NCBI GenBank assembly: GCA_028622995.1
Contig: JAJQJQ010000119.1
Span: 1-64,000, forward strand
Source: Panagrolaimus kolymaensis
Taxonomy: Eukaryota > Nematoda > Chromadorea > Rhabditida > Panagrolaimidae
Length of the DNA stretch: 64,000 nucleotides
Direction of reading: 5' to 3'
Part shown: positions 12,219 through 23,672 of the stretch, piece by piece
Position numbering within the stretch: the first letter of the stretch is position 1
Layout of the letters: each line of letters opens with the position of its first letter
The notes under the pieces: model-generated
Databases searched by the model: none
What the model was told of the DNA's origin: nothing
What the model saw: the letters and a program-made list of their open reading frames with translations, nothing else
Made by a program: the position numbers and the translations under genes

Positions 12219-12646
12219 AATTTTATGTTGCCAAAAAAAATCTAACAAACAAAAGTATAGAAATAAAAGGAAAAAAGGGCCTTCTTTTTATTTATTTGGT
12301 GATAAGTAAAAAAGTGAAAAAAATCAATGAATTAAAACAAGTTATTTTACCTTTCAAATTGAAGCAAGAACTTTGTGATAATTATTGATAAAATAAATAC
12401 GCTTTCTTTTACTTTTTGTTGGTAAGAATATTTTTTCAAAAACATGTTTCACCAAACAAAAAGTTTTTAATAATAAAATATCATTAAATTTAAAAAGATA
12501 TATCGTCGTAGCATCAACTGCAATGAATTTATAATACCTATGAAGAGAATTTTTTGCAATCAAATAAATTTAAAAGTTTTTACACATAAAAAACATTAAT
12601 AATCTTTATTTTACTTTTTTCATGCACGATAAATCTTAAACAAAAT
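12219..12646. other. intergenic between lectin 2 and galectin-like pseudogene 2
   Basis: The lectin-proximal half resembles the flank of lectin 1 (4744-4990). No gene seen. Confidence 0.5.
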
Positions 12647-14025
12647 TTAACATTTAAAAGTTTTCTTTGGACCTTGAACAAGATATTTAAAATTATATTT
12701 TTTCTTCTCTGGACAACTCGAACTAATATAACCGATGCCTTTATTATTTTGACATGTGCTATACAAACAAAGTCTGCTACCAGTGATATCAATTTTAGGG
12801 CAATCTTGGGCTTTAATTGTAATAATTCCATTTGAAGCCCATGAAAGACCATTAAAATATTTAGCAAATCTCCATTCAAAAATATTATAATAAATTCCTG
12901 AAGAATTTTGAAAGGCTTCAATTTGAAAGCGATTTACTTCACTTTTAGGGCATAAACTTTCTCTCAATTCAAATTCAATCATTTCATTTGGAGCTAAAGT
13001 TTTTTCAAGGTCGATTGATGCAATTTTTGAAACTATTTGTGCTTCTAATGGAGCAAGGAATGAATAATTAAGTTAGGTATTTGGCTTAAAAACATCAAAA
13101 AAATTTTCATCGCAATGAATTTTTGTTAACGTTGGTTCCAAATCATCATATTTCACTGACAAATCTAATACTTCATTTTTGTTTCTAGTTGCATTAATCA
13201 TTTTCCAATTTCCTCCATATTTCACTGATAAAATAGTTGCATTAGGAAAATAATTAATTTTTCGCCATTTATAAATAAAGTATATTCATCTGGGAGAGTA
13301 CTAATCAAAGTAACATTAATTTGTTTTCCTGACACCAAAGTTTCATTATTTAATTCAAAATTTCCTTGAATTTTTGTGGAATTATCACTCAAACTTGCGA
13401 TGATTGTAGAATCTTCCAAATTTATGATTAATTTATATTGTTTATACAAATGTGTATGATAATCAGGTATGGTAACCATTTGAAATTCAATCCATATTTT
13501 TTTTTGCATCACTTAATGGTTGACCAATAAATTCCAAAATATGTGTTGAATAAACGGATACAACTTCGATTTCATTTTGTAATTTATTGTTTGAAAGTTT
13601 TTCTTTTCCCAATTCAGGCCATAATAAATTATCAAAAGAATTTGGATTTTTAATGATTTTTTCTTTTCTCTCAGGTTTTATTCCTTTCAATAATTTTTCA
13701 TTGCAATTTGAATATTTGCAAGTTGAATATGTTGAAGAAAAAGTTTGGTTAAATTCTTTGACTTTTTTAAAGGTGCTTGAAAGAGACATTGGATTTGAAT
13801 CATCCTGGAAAAAAATAAAAGAGAAAAAATTAACCCTAAAACATACATGACAACTTGTGGCCCAATAATTTTGACATGGAGAAATAAAAGTTATACAGAT
13901 TTTTAAAGGGCAGTCAATTTGAGTCACATTTTTAATATTCGTACTTTCGCCGTGATAACATTGAGGAATCGCTTGAATTAAAGCGAAAAAGAAAATAAAT
14001 ATCAACAAACTATCATAAAAGGCCA
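12647..14025 (-). pseudogene. Three-finger/galectin-like copy 2, dead and interrupted by a transposon
   Basis: Matches galectin-like copies 1, 3 and 4 from signal peptide to the final QGPKKTFKC. Lesions: one extra A in the run at about 13497-13505 (after SDAKK), one missing A near 13259-13264 (after INGEK), an in-frame TAA at about 13078 in the block that reads FKPNTKLNY in copy 3, and a short deletion after it. Exon 1 is further split by the hAT-like element at 14026-16788: the first codons ATG GCC TTT lie beyond it at 16797-16789 and reappear fused to transposon end sequence here. The exon 1/2 intron lies at about 13806-13850, with the same position as in the paralogues. Confidence 0.88.
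14018..14025. repeat. Target-site duplication AAAGGCCA, left copy
   Basis: This 8-bp sequence directly precedes CACACATGGGC; the same 8 bp follow GCCCACGTGTG at 16789-16796. It comes from the start codon region of galectin-like gene 2. Confidence 0.88.
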
Positions 14026-14559
14026 CACACATGGGCAATGGGTACTTTTGGGTACTTTTTTGAGTACCCTTAGACAGTGCACAGTTCATCAAATTTTGAA
14101 GAGACAGTGCATCGAAAAGCAAAAAAAATAAAAAAATTGAAAAAAAGGGGAGAAAAAAGAAAGAAAAAAGAGAAAAAGAAAAAGTAAAGAAAAGGAAAAA
14201 ATTTAAAAGCGTTTAAAAATTATATTAAAAATAGTTTAAAGCTTTACCCTTATTATACCTAATTTATTTAGAGTGCACTGTCTGACGATAAACCTTTTTA
14301 TTAGACGGTGCATTTTTTGTTTGAAAGAAAAACTGATTTAAATAATCGATCTAATATAGGAGGTTAATTTTTTAAAATAGTCCAATATTTTTTATTGTTA
14401 AAAGAATGCAATATATTTTTAAAACAAAAATTATTTACAGAGTTCATTATTTGTTCGAACAAAATTAAGGAGTGAAAAGTTTATTGATTATATTTTTTGA
14501 GAGTGAACTCTCTAAAGGTTTGAATTATTTGAGACAGTGCATTATTTTCAATTGAAAGT

Positions 14560-16101
14560 TCAGTTAAAAGAAACTTTATTTTTTTTTTTCAAATAGCTGA
14601 CATTTAAAATAAAAAAATAAAAAACATTTTCTTCGGGGAAAATGGGATTTTCTTCCGAAATGTCGTCAATAAAAGTTGATAAAAGTGGATTTTCGACATT
14701 ATCAATAACTTCGCTGTCATTTTCAATTTCATCTCCACTTAAATCCATTTCAAGCATATCTAAAAAAATTGAAATTATTGGTTTTTAAAAGATTATTCTA
14801 TCAACCTGATTCACCAATGTTGTTGTTACCAGGGAGAGGAGCTGCAGCCAATTGGGTATTAGGGTCCACTGATGTATAAGAATCGGAAGTTCTATGACCT
14901 TCAGCAAGCCATACAGCTGTTGCTGGAAAAGGATTGAATGCCTCAGGTTCAGGCCCGTTTATCATTATTCTAAATTTATTTAATAATATCCTCAAAATTT
15001 GAAAAAACTAACGTCATAAGATCTTGAAGAGTCGTGGAACTAAGACGACTTCGGCGGGAAGATTTTGTGTAAAAGAAGGAGCTAAACCCCCTAAAAAAAT
15101 TTTATTTGTTAAAAAATACCTTTGATAAATTTTTTTACTTACCTTTCCACCACAGAGCTTCCCATTGATGTAGCCATGATTTTTGAAATAAAAGTTTTAA
15201 ATTCACCAACCTCGACATTACCATTTTTGTTTGCATGATTAATTGCATATGCCCAGAATTTGGACATTGCAGATTGCTTTTGAAGTAAATAATTCTGCTC
15301 ATCATGCCGCAAAACATATTTTAAAATATCAACAAATTCAGCCATAATAAGCTGGTCTGCACCTCCGAAGCGGGACACTAATGGTTTTAGTTTTTGCGCG
15401 TATACTTCAAGAGTTTGGAGACCAAGAGGAAGTGATTCTGGCTCTAATGCACCTAGCTGATGCATTAAATCAGGTGATTCAGGAAATTTATTTTTAAGAT
15501 CAGTAATTAAAGCTGGAACAACATAATCACGGAGGGCATTCAAGTTTAATCGATTCCTTCGCCTTTTGAAAATAACCTTTTCTTGTGGAGAAATAACTGG
15601 ATAAAAATGTAACATGGCGATTGAGAATTCAATTGTTTCATCATCTTCATTTAAAAGTTCAATAGTGCAATCAACAACTTGGTCTTGTTTCTTGCATTCT
15701 GCTATTGCGAGGAAATTGTTTATTTCATGGCCATAATTATTTTTTAATTCATTTAACCTTGCAAGACTATCTTCCAAATCCACTTGAAGTTGAGTAATGC
15801 TATATAAGTTTTTCTGCAATTTTTCATTTAATATTTTGAGAGGCTTGAGAACGTCCAATACAAAAAGCATATAAACATGGAAATCAAGTGAGGTAATTTC
15901 GTTTAAATAACCTTGAGCAAGTGATTGAGAACTGACGTCAAATTCATCAGAATCGATAATATGTTGGAAATGGTGTAAATAAACAAAATAATTTTTTTTC
16001 AAAATTGCAATGGCACTAACTTGAGAACTAATCCATCGTATTTGAATTATAGCTTTGACGTGATACACTTTTGTCTGCCATCTTGATGCAAAAAGTTTCA
16101 A
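14560..16101 (-). pseudogene. hAT transposase, C-terminal part with dimerisation domain; 5' half missing
   Basis: Exons on minus: (open from upstream) 16101-15143, 15090-15013, 14969-14806, 14759-14560, in phase. The first exon has the RW...I...I and LDVLKPLKILNEKLQ stretches of hAT RNase H-like cores. Its end plus the next exon give SMGSSVVERGFS and SRRSRLSSTTLQDLM, the hATC dimerisation pattern (SS..ER.FS ... R..L....L). The C-terminal exon is acidic. No ATG is visible: the frame stays open into the region of the divergent phospholipase gene without the BED zinc finger and first catalytic part. It may be a truncated, non-autonomous remnant, or upstream exons were replaced by the cargo. Confidence 0.78.
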
Positions 16102-16122
16102 GGAGGAGGTACGCTTTACGGC

Positions 16123-16552
16123 GTGCCGATTTGGAAGTCTGCTTTTTTCCTTGTTATTATTTTCTTTTCTTTCTTTATTGTTGATTCAATTCACCATTGC
16201 GGAACTGGAGAAATAACAACATTAATTAGCAAGTTAGCTAGTTTTGGTTGTGAACAAAGCATTTGTTGGTTTTTTTATCCTTTCTTGTTACAAATAACCT
16301 TATAAATAATTTACAGTAAGCAGTCATTGTTGTCTTCCTCATGACAATTGCTATATTATTGCAAATAAAAAGCCAATTTACAAATCTTTAGCAAGAGATG
16401 AATGTGACGCTGTATTTGACGACTGTATTTTAAACAAGATATATACTAAACAGCCTTTTTGCCGTCTATGGATTTACTTTAGCCATGCTCAACCAGTAAA
16501 AGTCGCTAATTGGTTATGTTCGAAATTAGAAATTTGCTTTTATACTCCTTGA
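16123..16552 (+). CDS. Secreted phospholipase A2-like protein inside a transposon; start codon not visible
   Basis: Exon 1 (about 16123 to 16264 or 16268) encodes a strong signal peptide (AFFLVIIFFSFFIV) and HHCGTGE; exon 2 (16317 or 16321 to 16552) contains CCLPHDNC, the active-site motif of secreted phospholipase A2 (His-Asp pair between the paired cysteines), and then DECDAVFDDC and FCRLW. This fits the short nematode sPLA2 group, which hydrolyses phospholipids outside the cell. The exact splice is ambiguous. There is no ATG: the frame is open from 16087 and the position that should start it is GTG, so an upstream exon, a lost start or a chimeric transcript must be assumed. Product about 125 aa. 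Confidence 0.62.
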
Positions 16553-16788
16553 GGATTTAACTAAATATTTTTTAATAGATTGGAAAACATTAATAAAATA
16601 TATAAAACTAAAAGAATTAATAGAAAAAAAATAACAAACAAAAAAATTGTAAAAAAATAGCATAATGGAATACATTAAATTAAAAACTTTCACGAGAAAA
16701 AAATTCGAAAAAACCATAGGGGGGAGTACGTGCTCAGTTAGACAGTGCATTTTTCTAAAAAACCAGAGTACCCAAACGCCCACGTGTG

Positions 16789-17706
16789 AAAGGCCATGTC
16801 AACGAAAGAATTGTGTGACAAGGAAATAAAACTAAAACACACAAAAAATATTTGAAACACCACTCTTTTTTCAATATCCAAATTAGAGGGATTAAAGTTT
16901 TTTTGGTAAATGCACGAAAAGAGTGAGAGATTTTTTAGATCGAAACTATAATTTTTTGTGTTTTTCTAATATCTGCAATCTGGATGGACAAAATAAAAAT
17001 TGAGCATTACTAGTTTTAATGAACTTTTCTCAAATTCATTAAAACTAGGAGTTTTGAAAGGAACTAAAATTATCGAGGAAATTGGGGAAAAGCTTGGTTA
17101 ACGTCAGTTACTTTATTTTTTTTAAATAACACAAAAAACCTATAATTTATTTTGTCTGCTATTGATTTTAATTCATAACCATTTTTTCATCCGTGATTAT
17201 TTTATTTTTCTTTTTATCTTAACAAAGTTTTATTATTTAACCTAAATTTTTCATGGCAAATAAAACATTCTAAATAAAAAAATTTAATTTTTTATGTGCT
17301 ATCAAACAAAGTAAATTTTATTTTTTTAAATCAAAGACATTTTAATATTGTTTTTTGCATTAAATTTTGCCACGATTTGTGAGTGGAAGCACTTGGTTAA
17401 TAAGTTATGGAGAAAAATAATAGTAAACAGTTTGGTAATCAAGCACAATAACAGAAAAACAAAATATTGCAACTTGCAAGCCATAAACCAATTAGAGAAA
17501 TTTCTGTTTAGCAAAAGTCTATTATCTTGGTAGCGAATTTACTAAGAGCGCTGAAACATCCTTGTCCCAATTATTCTAAAATGTTTCGCTAAAATCTGTA
17601 TAAGTTTTATATCTTTATGCCAAAATTATTGTTCCTCAAGTTGTTATGTTAGTTTTTCATTAAAGAATTTAATTTATTTTCATTGTTAACAAAAATAAAA
17701 ACATCG
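16789..17706. other. Original 5' flank of galectin-like gene 2, then intergenic
   Basis: 16789-16796 is the right target duplication, and 16797-16789 still encodes the original first codons. Beyond about 16930 I see no gene or repeat. Confidence 0.6.
16874..16903 (-). promoter_or_regulatory. Conserved upstream block of galectin-like genes 2 and 3
   Basis: ATCCAAATTAGAGGGATTAA followed by a T run is repeated upstream of copy 3 (39506-39540) as ATCCAATTTAGAGGGATGG and ATTAAAG, about 80 bp from the start codon in both. This confirms that this flank belongs to the gene beyond the transposon. The function is not known. Confidence 0.55.
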
Positions 17707-19134
17707 TTAATGTAAGGTACGCAAAATTCCATTATTAACTATTGTAGGGATTTTGTTTTGGGTCGAAATAGCGACCGATGAATTATTACCAAATTTAAAT
17801 TTCATAATTTCTTTTACTCTTTTTCGATATGGTGAAATTATTATTATTGCTGCTATGGGATTAATAACAGGAATCCAATCAAGAAAAAATGAAAGAAATA
17901 ATGCAATATTTAAATTTTCTATTTTTAAAAACATCATTGAAACCAATCCAATTAATGGTATATCGCTCACAAAAAATGGGCCAATTGCCTATAAAAAAAA
18001 ATTGTTTACTTTAAAATGCATGATGCTGGTCGCTAAAAAAGTTTAATTTGATGCAAACTTGAATTATTAAAGTTTTATGAAGTTGTTTGCTAAGTAATTT
18101 AGATCCAGAAAATGAAGTCATATGGCTTTGTAATTTTCTTGTTATTGCAATGCTATAATAAATAATTAAACCATCGCTAATTCCAGAAAGTATAAATAAA
18201 AATCCATATGGGATAATAAATGAAAAGCGGTCCTAAAAAACAAATCTCCTTTTATAAATTTAAAATGGTTTCACAATAGTTTTTTTCAGGGAAAATGGAA
18301 GCGATTTAGCACTTCTTAAAAAAGTAATTATAAACATACAAGCTTAGATGCAACAAAAGTAGGTCCATTTGGATATTCATCCAACCAAAATTCCGTTTTT
18401 AAAGCATCTTTAAATTCTTCATAATGTTCTGAATTTGGTGGATAACACCAAATAAATCCAATCAAAATTAAAATAAAAGTAACAAAAAGTAAAGAATATA
18501 TAAAAATTACTCGGCTGATACTGATGGATTTGTTTCTAAAAAATATTAACTTGCTTAAATTAGAGAATAAGCTTTTAAATTTCAATTAGAATTTAAAAAA
18601 TTGGCTACTTCCCAATGCAAGTTTTTTTTGTCAGAGGAATATAAAATTTTTGATGAATTAACTTACTTGCAAATAGATAAATATCGTATATGAAATGGAA
18701 TACACATAGCATTCATCGAAGTCAAAACACATGAAGCATAAATGCAAATAATTATTGAACCGGCAGTGAATCCCAAAACATGCAAAGGGCTTCCAATAAT
18801 TAGATAAACTGATCGATTAAGAACGATAACTTGCTGAAATCATGCAATTATGAGCTTTCACTTATTTGAAATTTTTATTTTTCTAATATTTTATCTAACA
18901 AAAAAAAAATAACACGCAAAAAATAAAAAAATTCAAACTAACCGGTTGTGTCAACGCAGTCGAAATGGATACAATCAAATCAAGTAAACAATTTTGAATT
19001 AAAATCAATGAAATTTGTTTCATATTTGTTTTATTTACAGTTATCACCAAATAAAGTAATAAAATATTACCAAAAAATGCTATTGTTGAAGCTAAGATGT
19101 CATTATATTTCAAAAGTTGTAATAACATTGTCAT
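17707..19134 (-). CDS. Srd/Str-like seven-transmembrane chemoreceptor 2
   Basis: Five exons on minus: 19134-18943, 18833-18667, 18535-18340, 18232-18059, 17988-17707; 336 aa. Exon lengths 192, 167, 196 and 174 are identical to receptor 1; only the last exon differs, giving a longer tail that ends ILRTLH. Shared marks: GNILLLYLVI, QVIVLNRSVY, WCYPPNSE, WLDEYPNGPTF, NPIAAIIIISPYRKRV. It follows the transposon-disrupted galectin-like gene in the same orientation, reproducing the order of unit 1. Confidence 0.82.
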
Positions 19135-20065
19135 TTTCTTTTATAATAAAAATAACATATATTGGCAAGAAAAGAAATAATACCTATAAAAGAAATCTTA
19201 CAACTTTTTAAAGTTTCTTTTTTTTTAAATAATTTCATGGGAATAATTACTTTATAAATACATAAATAGGCATCTACGTTTTCTTTTTAATTAAAATAAT
19301 TAAAAAAAAAATTTTTAAATACATTAATTTTGCTACCTTACCTTTTCTTTCTAGATTATCTCTTTTCTCAGTAAATGACTAATTATTTAATTACACTTAA
19401 TGAATTAACAATTTTAATGGCTCAATAAACACATTATGTATAATTCATTTTTTTAAAATGAATTTTAATAATTTCGTTTGAAAAAATATTTGATTATAAA
19501 GGTCATTTTAGACGCTAAAAAAAAGAAAAATAAAAAACTTTTGTATTGGACAAAACCACATAATCAAAAAAACCAAAAACGAAACTTTATTACCAAACAA
19601 AAAACAGCGAAGTTTGAGTACGTAAGGAAAAAAGCATAAAAAGTTTCTTTTCCGATAAATAATGTTAGAGCGTCACACAAAAAAAATTTTGCGATATTTT
19701 TCTCTTTTTTTTCCATCTAAAATGTTGTTGATGACTTTTTTTTGGACGAAACTTTGAATGACTATGATATTTTCAACGATGAATAAATATTATCCAAGTT
19801 GCCTAAAAATTGAGCGACATAAAAATGAGTTTACTCGAAGAAGAAAAAAGAGTGGTAATACATACTTTTTTAGCACATAAAAATATGTAGAGAGGAGTAA
19901 AGTTGGCAAAAATGAAAGCATTATTTTGAATGAAAATTATAAAAAGTGTTGAAAACGATGATGATTTATTTATCTTTTGTTACAAGAATATCAATACAAA
20001 TACATAGCAATAAATATGACTTTAAATGGAGCAATATTTGATTCAATCCATAATAAAGAATGTTA
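19135..20065. other. intergenic, nothing recognised
   Basis: AT-rich sequence without a convincing open frame, repeat or RNA gene. Confidence 0.5.
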
Positions 20066-20768
20066 TTATTCAGGACCATAAACAACAATAGCGGCATAAT
20101 GAACAAAGAACGAAGCAATTAAACCGAAGATAGGAAAAACGATAGAACCATAACATTGTTTTGAGATTGATGGATTATAATCAGGACCTAAAAGTAAAAC
20201 ATTAGTAAATGAATGATTTCAAAAATAAGTTGTCGTCGTGGCAGTATATGTGTAGCAAAATCTTTTGTAGCAATTCTTAACATAAAAACATACATTTTTC
20301 ACTATAGCATTCTTGTGGTCCATCCTTATAACATTCGGAACAACTACCCATGGAACCACATTGACACAAAATGAATATAATGTAAGCTAAACCAAAAATG
20401 AAGAGAAGCCCAGCGATGATTGCTCCAACTAATAAGATATCACGTTTTTCAGGATGCTTAACGGCATAAACGAACAATCCACAAAGCATGAAGAGAATGA
20501 AAGCTTTTACCATGAGAAAGATAACATAAGTTTGAAAAATGCTGTTTGACAATGATGAGAAGCGGTAAATTGTTATTGCGTCGAATACCATAACAATGAA
20601 TGGTAAAATAAGTAAACCGGTAATCTAAAAAAGTAATAAAAACGTAAAAAAAAAGTAAATAAAACAGAGGAAAAAACTCACTTTTTTGCAATTTACACTA
20701 ATGCATTCTTCATTTGATGATGGTTGTTGTCGTTCACCGAGAAGAGGAGTTGTTGCTTCTTTTGCCAT
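20066..20768 (-). CDS. Four-helix (tetraspan-like) membrane protein 1
   Basis: Exons on minus 20768-20682, 20624-20294, 20187-20066; 179 aa. A hydrophilic N-terminus (MAKEATTPLLGER) precedes about four hydrophobic segments: VITGLLILPFIVMVF, FLMVKAFILFMLCGLFVYA, ILLVGAIIAGLLFIFGLAYIIF and the C-terminal IFGLIASFFVHYAAIVV. A cysteine-rich loop (CQCGSMGSCSECYKDG) lies between helices 3 and 4. The architecture is like MARVEL or nematode DUF7027-type tetraspan proteins; function unknown. The next gene upstream (21737-22398) is a diverged tandem paralogue with a last exon of the same 122 nt. Confidence 0.75.
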
Positions 20769-21133
20769 TTATGTATCTTCTTTACTTTGAAAAAAAGTTG
20801 AAATTAAATGATTGAAGTTTTGATTGACGATGATCACTTTCTAAGTTGCTTTGAAAATGAAGTGAAGGAAATTTTGTTTGACAAACGCTTCCAACAATAA
20901 ATGGATAAAGTTTTATGCAAATTTCTATGTAAAAATCCTACTTTTATCCATGAAAAAGTTTTTCGCCAATAAAATGAAAAAAATGAAAGAAACGCAAAAA
21001 CCGAGAAAGTAATATGACATTTTTTTGTATTCAAAAAACATTTTTGAGATGGATTTTGTCTTTGAAAATTTTATAACTAATTTATTGTAAAACTTTTTGG
21101 TTTTCTTTTATACGAAAGAAAAATAGTAATAAT

Positions 21134-21416
21134 CAGTGTTGTCATATTTTTATTTCATCGCCGCCACAGCCGCCGCCGCCAAAATCCAAAAATTTTTTCG
21201 TTTTATTATTAAAGTCATTTTTAACAAAGATATAACTATACTTTAGCAATTTTAAAGTAATTTTAAAAGCGATAGTAGTAACGAAAACTTTAAATTAAAG
21301 CTTTTAAAATGTCAAATTTATGGATTCTCTATTGCATTTTTATAATTTTTTTCGAAAAATTCAGATATTTTTGGCGGCGCCGCCTCGCCGCCGGCGGCGG
21401 CGGCATGACAACACTG
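21134..21416. mobile_element. hAT-type MITE with GCC-repeat ends, copy 2
   Basis: Same family as 7949-8318: ends CAGTGTTGTCA and TGACAACACTG, flanked by the 8-bp duplication GTAATAAT (21126-21133 and 21417-21424). The core is nearly the same; the GCC tracts are shorter, which explains 283 versus 370 bp. Confidence 0.9.
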
Positions 21417-21736
21417 GTAATAATGTGTTAATAAAGCGAAGGTAAAAATGTATTTGATTTGAATAACAAAGAGTTAACAAACTATAATACCTACATACTA
21501 AATTTTCGGTTAACAACAATCATATGTACTTACAAAGTATCTATTTCTTACAAAACTCAATGATAAAAATCGGTAATTTCGACAAATTGACATGAAAATA
21601 AACAAAGGACATAAAAGTTTAATGCTTTATTTTGTTACAAAAAAAAAATGAATACACAAACATTCCAATAAAAGAATATACAACATTAAAACCAAGCAAA
21701 ATACATAAATTCATTTCATACAGCAGGAGTTGTCAA

Positions 21737-22398
21737 TCATTCCTTCAAGTAGTAAATAAGAAGAGTGCAAATTGTAGATAAAAACATGGAAAATAATGAA
21801 AGAACAGGCTTAATAATTATGTCGGTGCAATCATGCTTTGTTTGAAGTTTATTGACGTCTGAAACGCAACAAGTTAATCAAAAAACAAAACCATAAAATA
21901 TAAAGAAAGCTTACCATTTTCAATACTTGAGTAACATTGGCCATCAACGACAAGTACAATCATAACCAAGTCCATAATGAATAAAATTGCAAAGATAATT
22001 GAAACGATCTTCATAATGTAAAGTTTACGTGGAACACAAGCAGCATACAGGATTGAACATACAAGAACAAACAAAATAGAAGTTTCGACCATATAATAAT
22101 AAGAATATTCTTTCACATCGTTGAGATAAATAATCCAAGCGTTTTGAAAAAATGAGTTTAGAATGGAAAAAACGAGCTAAACAAAAAAAATTATATGTAT
22201 GTACAAGGAAAAATATTTTTAGCATACCATAAACCCAAAGAAAGAAGTATCGCAACATTTATCAGAGTTTCCATTTTCATTGTTTCTTCGTCGTTGTCGC
22301 CCATTTGTAGGAAGATGAATTGCAGGAATTGATGATGATGAAGATTGTTGTTCTTGATGATCAACGATAACTGGAGCAGCAGCGATTGATGAAGCCAT
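21737..22398 (-). CDS. Four-helix (tetraspan-like) membrane protein 2
   Basis: Exons on minus 22398-22228, 22176-21915, 21858-21737 (last exon 122 nt, as in its neighbour); 184 aa. The N-terminal third is low-complexity and polar (QEQQSSSSS), followed by CCDTSFFGFM and hydrophobic helices: LVFSILNSFFQ, VETSILFVLVCSILYAACV, IVSIIFAILFIMDLVMIVLV, and a final helix before YYLKE. One short loop with CYSS and a later C may form a disulfide. Tandem duplicate of 20066-20768 with a hAT MITE between them. Function unknown. Confidence 0.72.
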
Positions 22399-23184
22399 TC
22401 GTTCTTTTGCAACGTTTTTTGATGAATGAAAAAATGGAATGAATGAAACTTTGAATTTTGAAAGAAAAAAAGACGATGAAAATTTATGCGCTTTAGAAGT
22501 TATGCTAATTTTTTTATGCAAAGTTTATTTTTTTCACGTGAAAGTTATTTCATCGAAGAAATTCTAATTTTTAATTAAAAGAAAAATTTTTATCTCGTGG
22601 TTCTACGAGATTGTTTTAACTTTAAATTTATCCATTATAGATAAATTTTATTAGGAAATCTATGAATTTTGTTTGCTTTGATTTTTTAAACAAACATAAA
22701 ATCCTAATAAAATTTTTAAACTTTTTTTTATTTTTTCTATTCAACATTTTGAGTGCTGATTTTAATATTAGTACCTTAAAAAGTCATTTTATGTATTGTA
22801 ACTATGGAATTTTTTGAACTTTAAAAAAACAAATTATTCCTTGATTTCGCTTTTTTATTGAATATTTTATTTCATTTTTCGTCTCGCTTAACAACCAGAA
22901 AGTGGAAAAACTTTGGGTTCCATATTCTAAAATTATAGGTAAAAATAAAATTTGCAGTTATATCAACATAACTCTGACCTTAAAAAATGTACACAAAATA
23001 TGGATACACATAAAAAAATAATAAGCAAGACAAACTGTAAAATATATGTACTTATTAAAATGAGGGAAAAAACTAAAGTACAATAGAATTTGTGAAATGG
23101 TTTTCGGTTTTTTTTGTGGAAGTAAATATATTGGAAATAATACAATATTTGAAATAAAAAAAAAGTTTTTGAATTTTTTTATAA
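22399..23184. other. intergenic, nothing recognised
   Basis: No supported gene, repeat or RNA. Confidence 0.45.
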
Positions 23185-23512
23185 TTAAATCGATTTCCAA
23201 GATTTTAATTCACGCTCATGTTTTTCATCACCCAATGCAAGATATTCTTCTTCATCACAGCTATTATTAATAATGTTTGCTCGAACACGAATACTATTAT
23301 CTTTTAGACATGAATAACAACGAAAATATCCATTATTATTATTATTAAATGGATACCAGTATAATCATATCCAACTTTCCTGGTTTCATCGGTGAAATAA
23401 AATAAGTTGTTGACTAATTTTTTTCCATAATTCTTTGTATAAGGCAAGAAATAAAGCGAAAGCTGTTCACAATTCATAAGAGTTACATGGTTACAGACAG
23501 AGCGAATTAAAA
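23185..23512 (-). pseudogene. FLYWCH-like zinc-binding protein, 3' fragment with frameshift
   Basis: The minus strand reads LIRSVCNHVTLMN ... LPYTKNYGKKLVNN, then YFTDETRKVGYDY, aligning with FTDETRKFVYDY of the intact gene at 32413-33045. Near 23350-23360, in a run of AAT repeats, the frame shifts by one and the match continues as GYFRCYSC. The terminal H..C is missing. No 5' half is present, so this is a truncated dead copy. Confidence 0.6.
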
Positions 23513-23672
23513 ATTTTTTTTTTGTAAAGCAAATTATAAAGCTTTAGAAATTTATTATGAAATTAAAAATTTAAAAAATCGATGCAAAAAATGAAGATAA
23601 CAGAAATATACAAAATGAAAAAAAAGACCAAACATAATTTAAATAATTTTTGTTCCATTCATTTTGTCTTGT

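Larger units (their letters stand above)
14026..16788. mobile_element. hAT-like transposon, 2.76 kb, carrying a phospholipase A2-like gene
   Basis: Terminal inverted repeats CACACATGGGC (14026-14036) and GCCCACGTGTG (16778-16788) match at 10 of 11 positions and extend loosely inward (GGGTAC). An exact 8-bp target duplication flanks the element. Subterminal copies of GACAGTGCA or its complement occur near 14072, 14103, 14276, 14535 and 16741, as expected for transposase binding sites. Cargo: C-terminal half of a hAT transposase on minus and a secreted phospholipase A2-like gene on plus, starting almost back to back. It interrupts the signal-peptide codons of galectin-like copy 2. Confidence 0.85.

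Noticed and set aside
15135..15317. Short minus frame overlapping the transposase
   Set aside because: Shadow of the hAT transposase exon in another frame.
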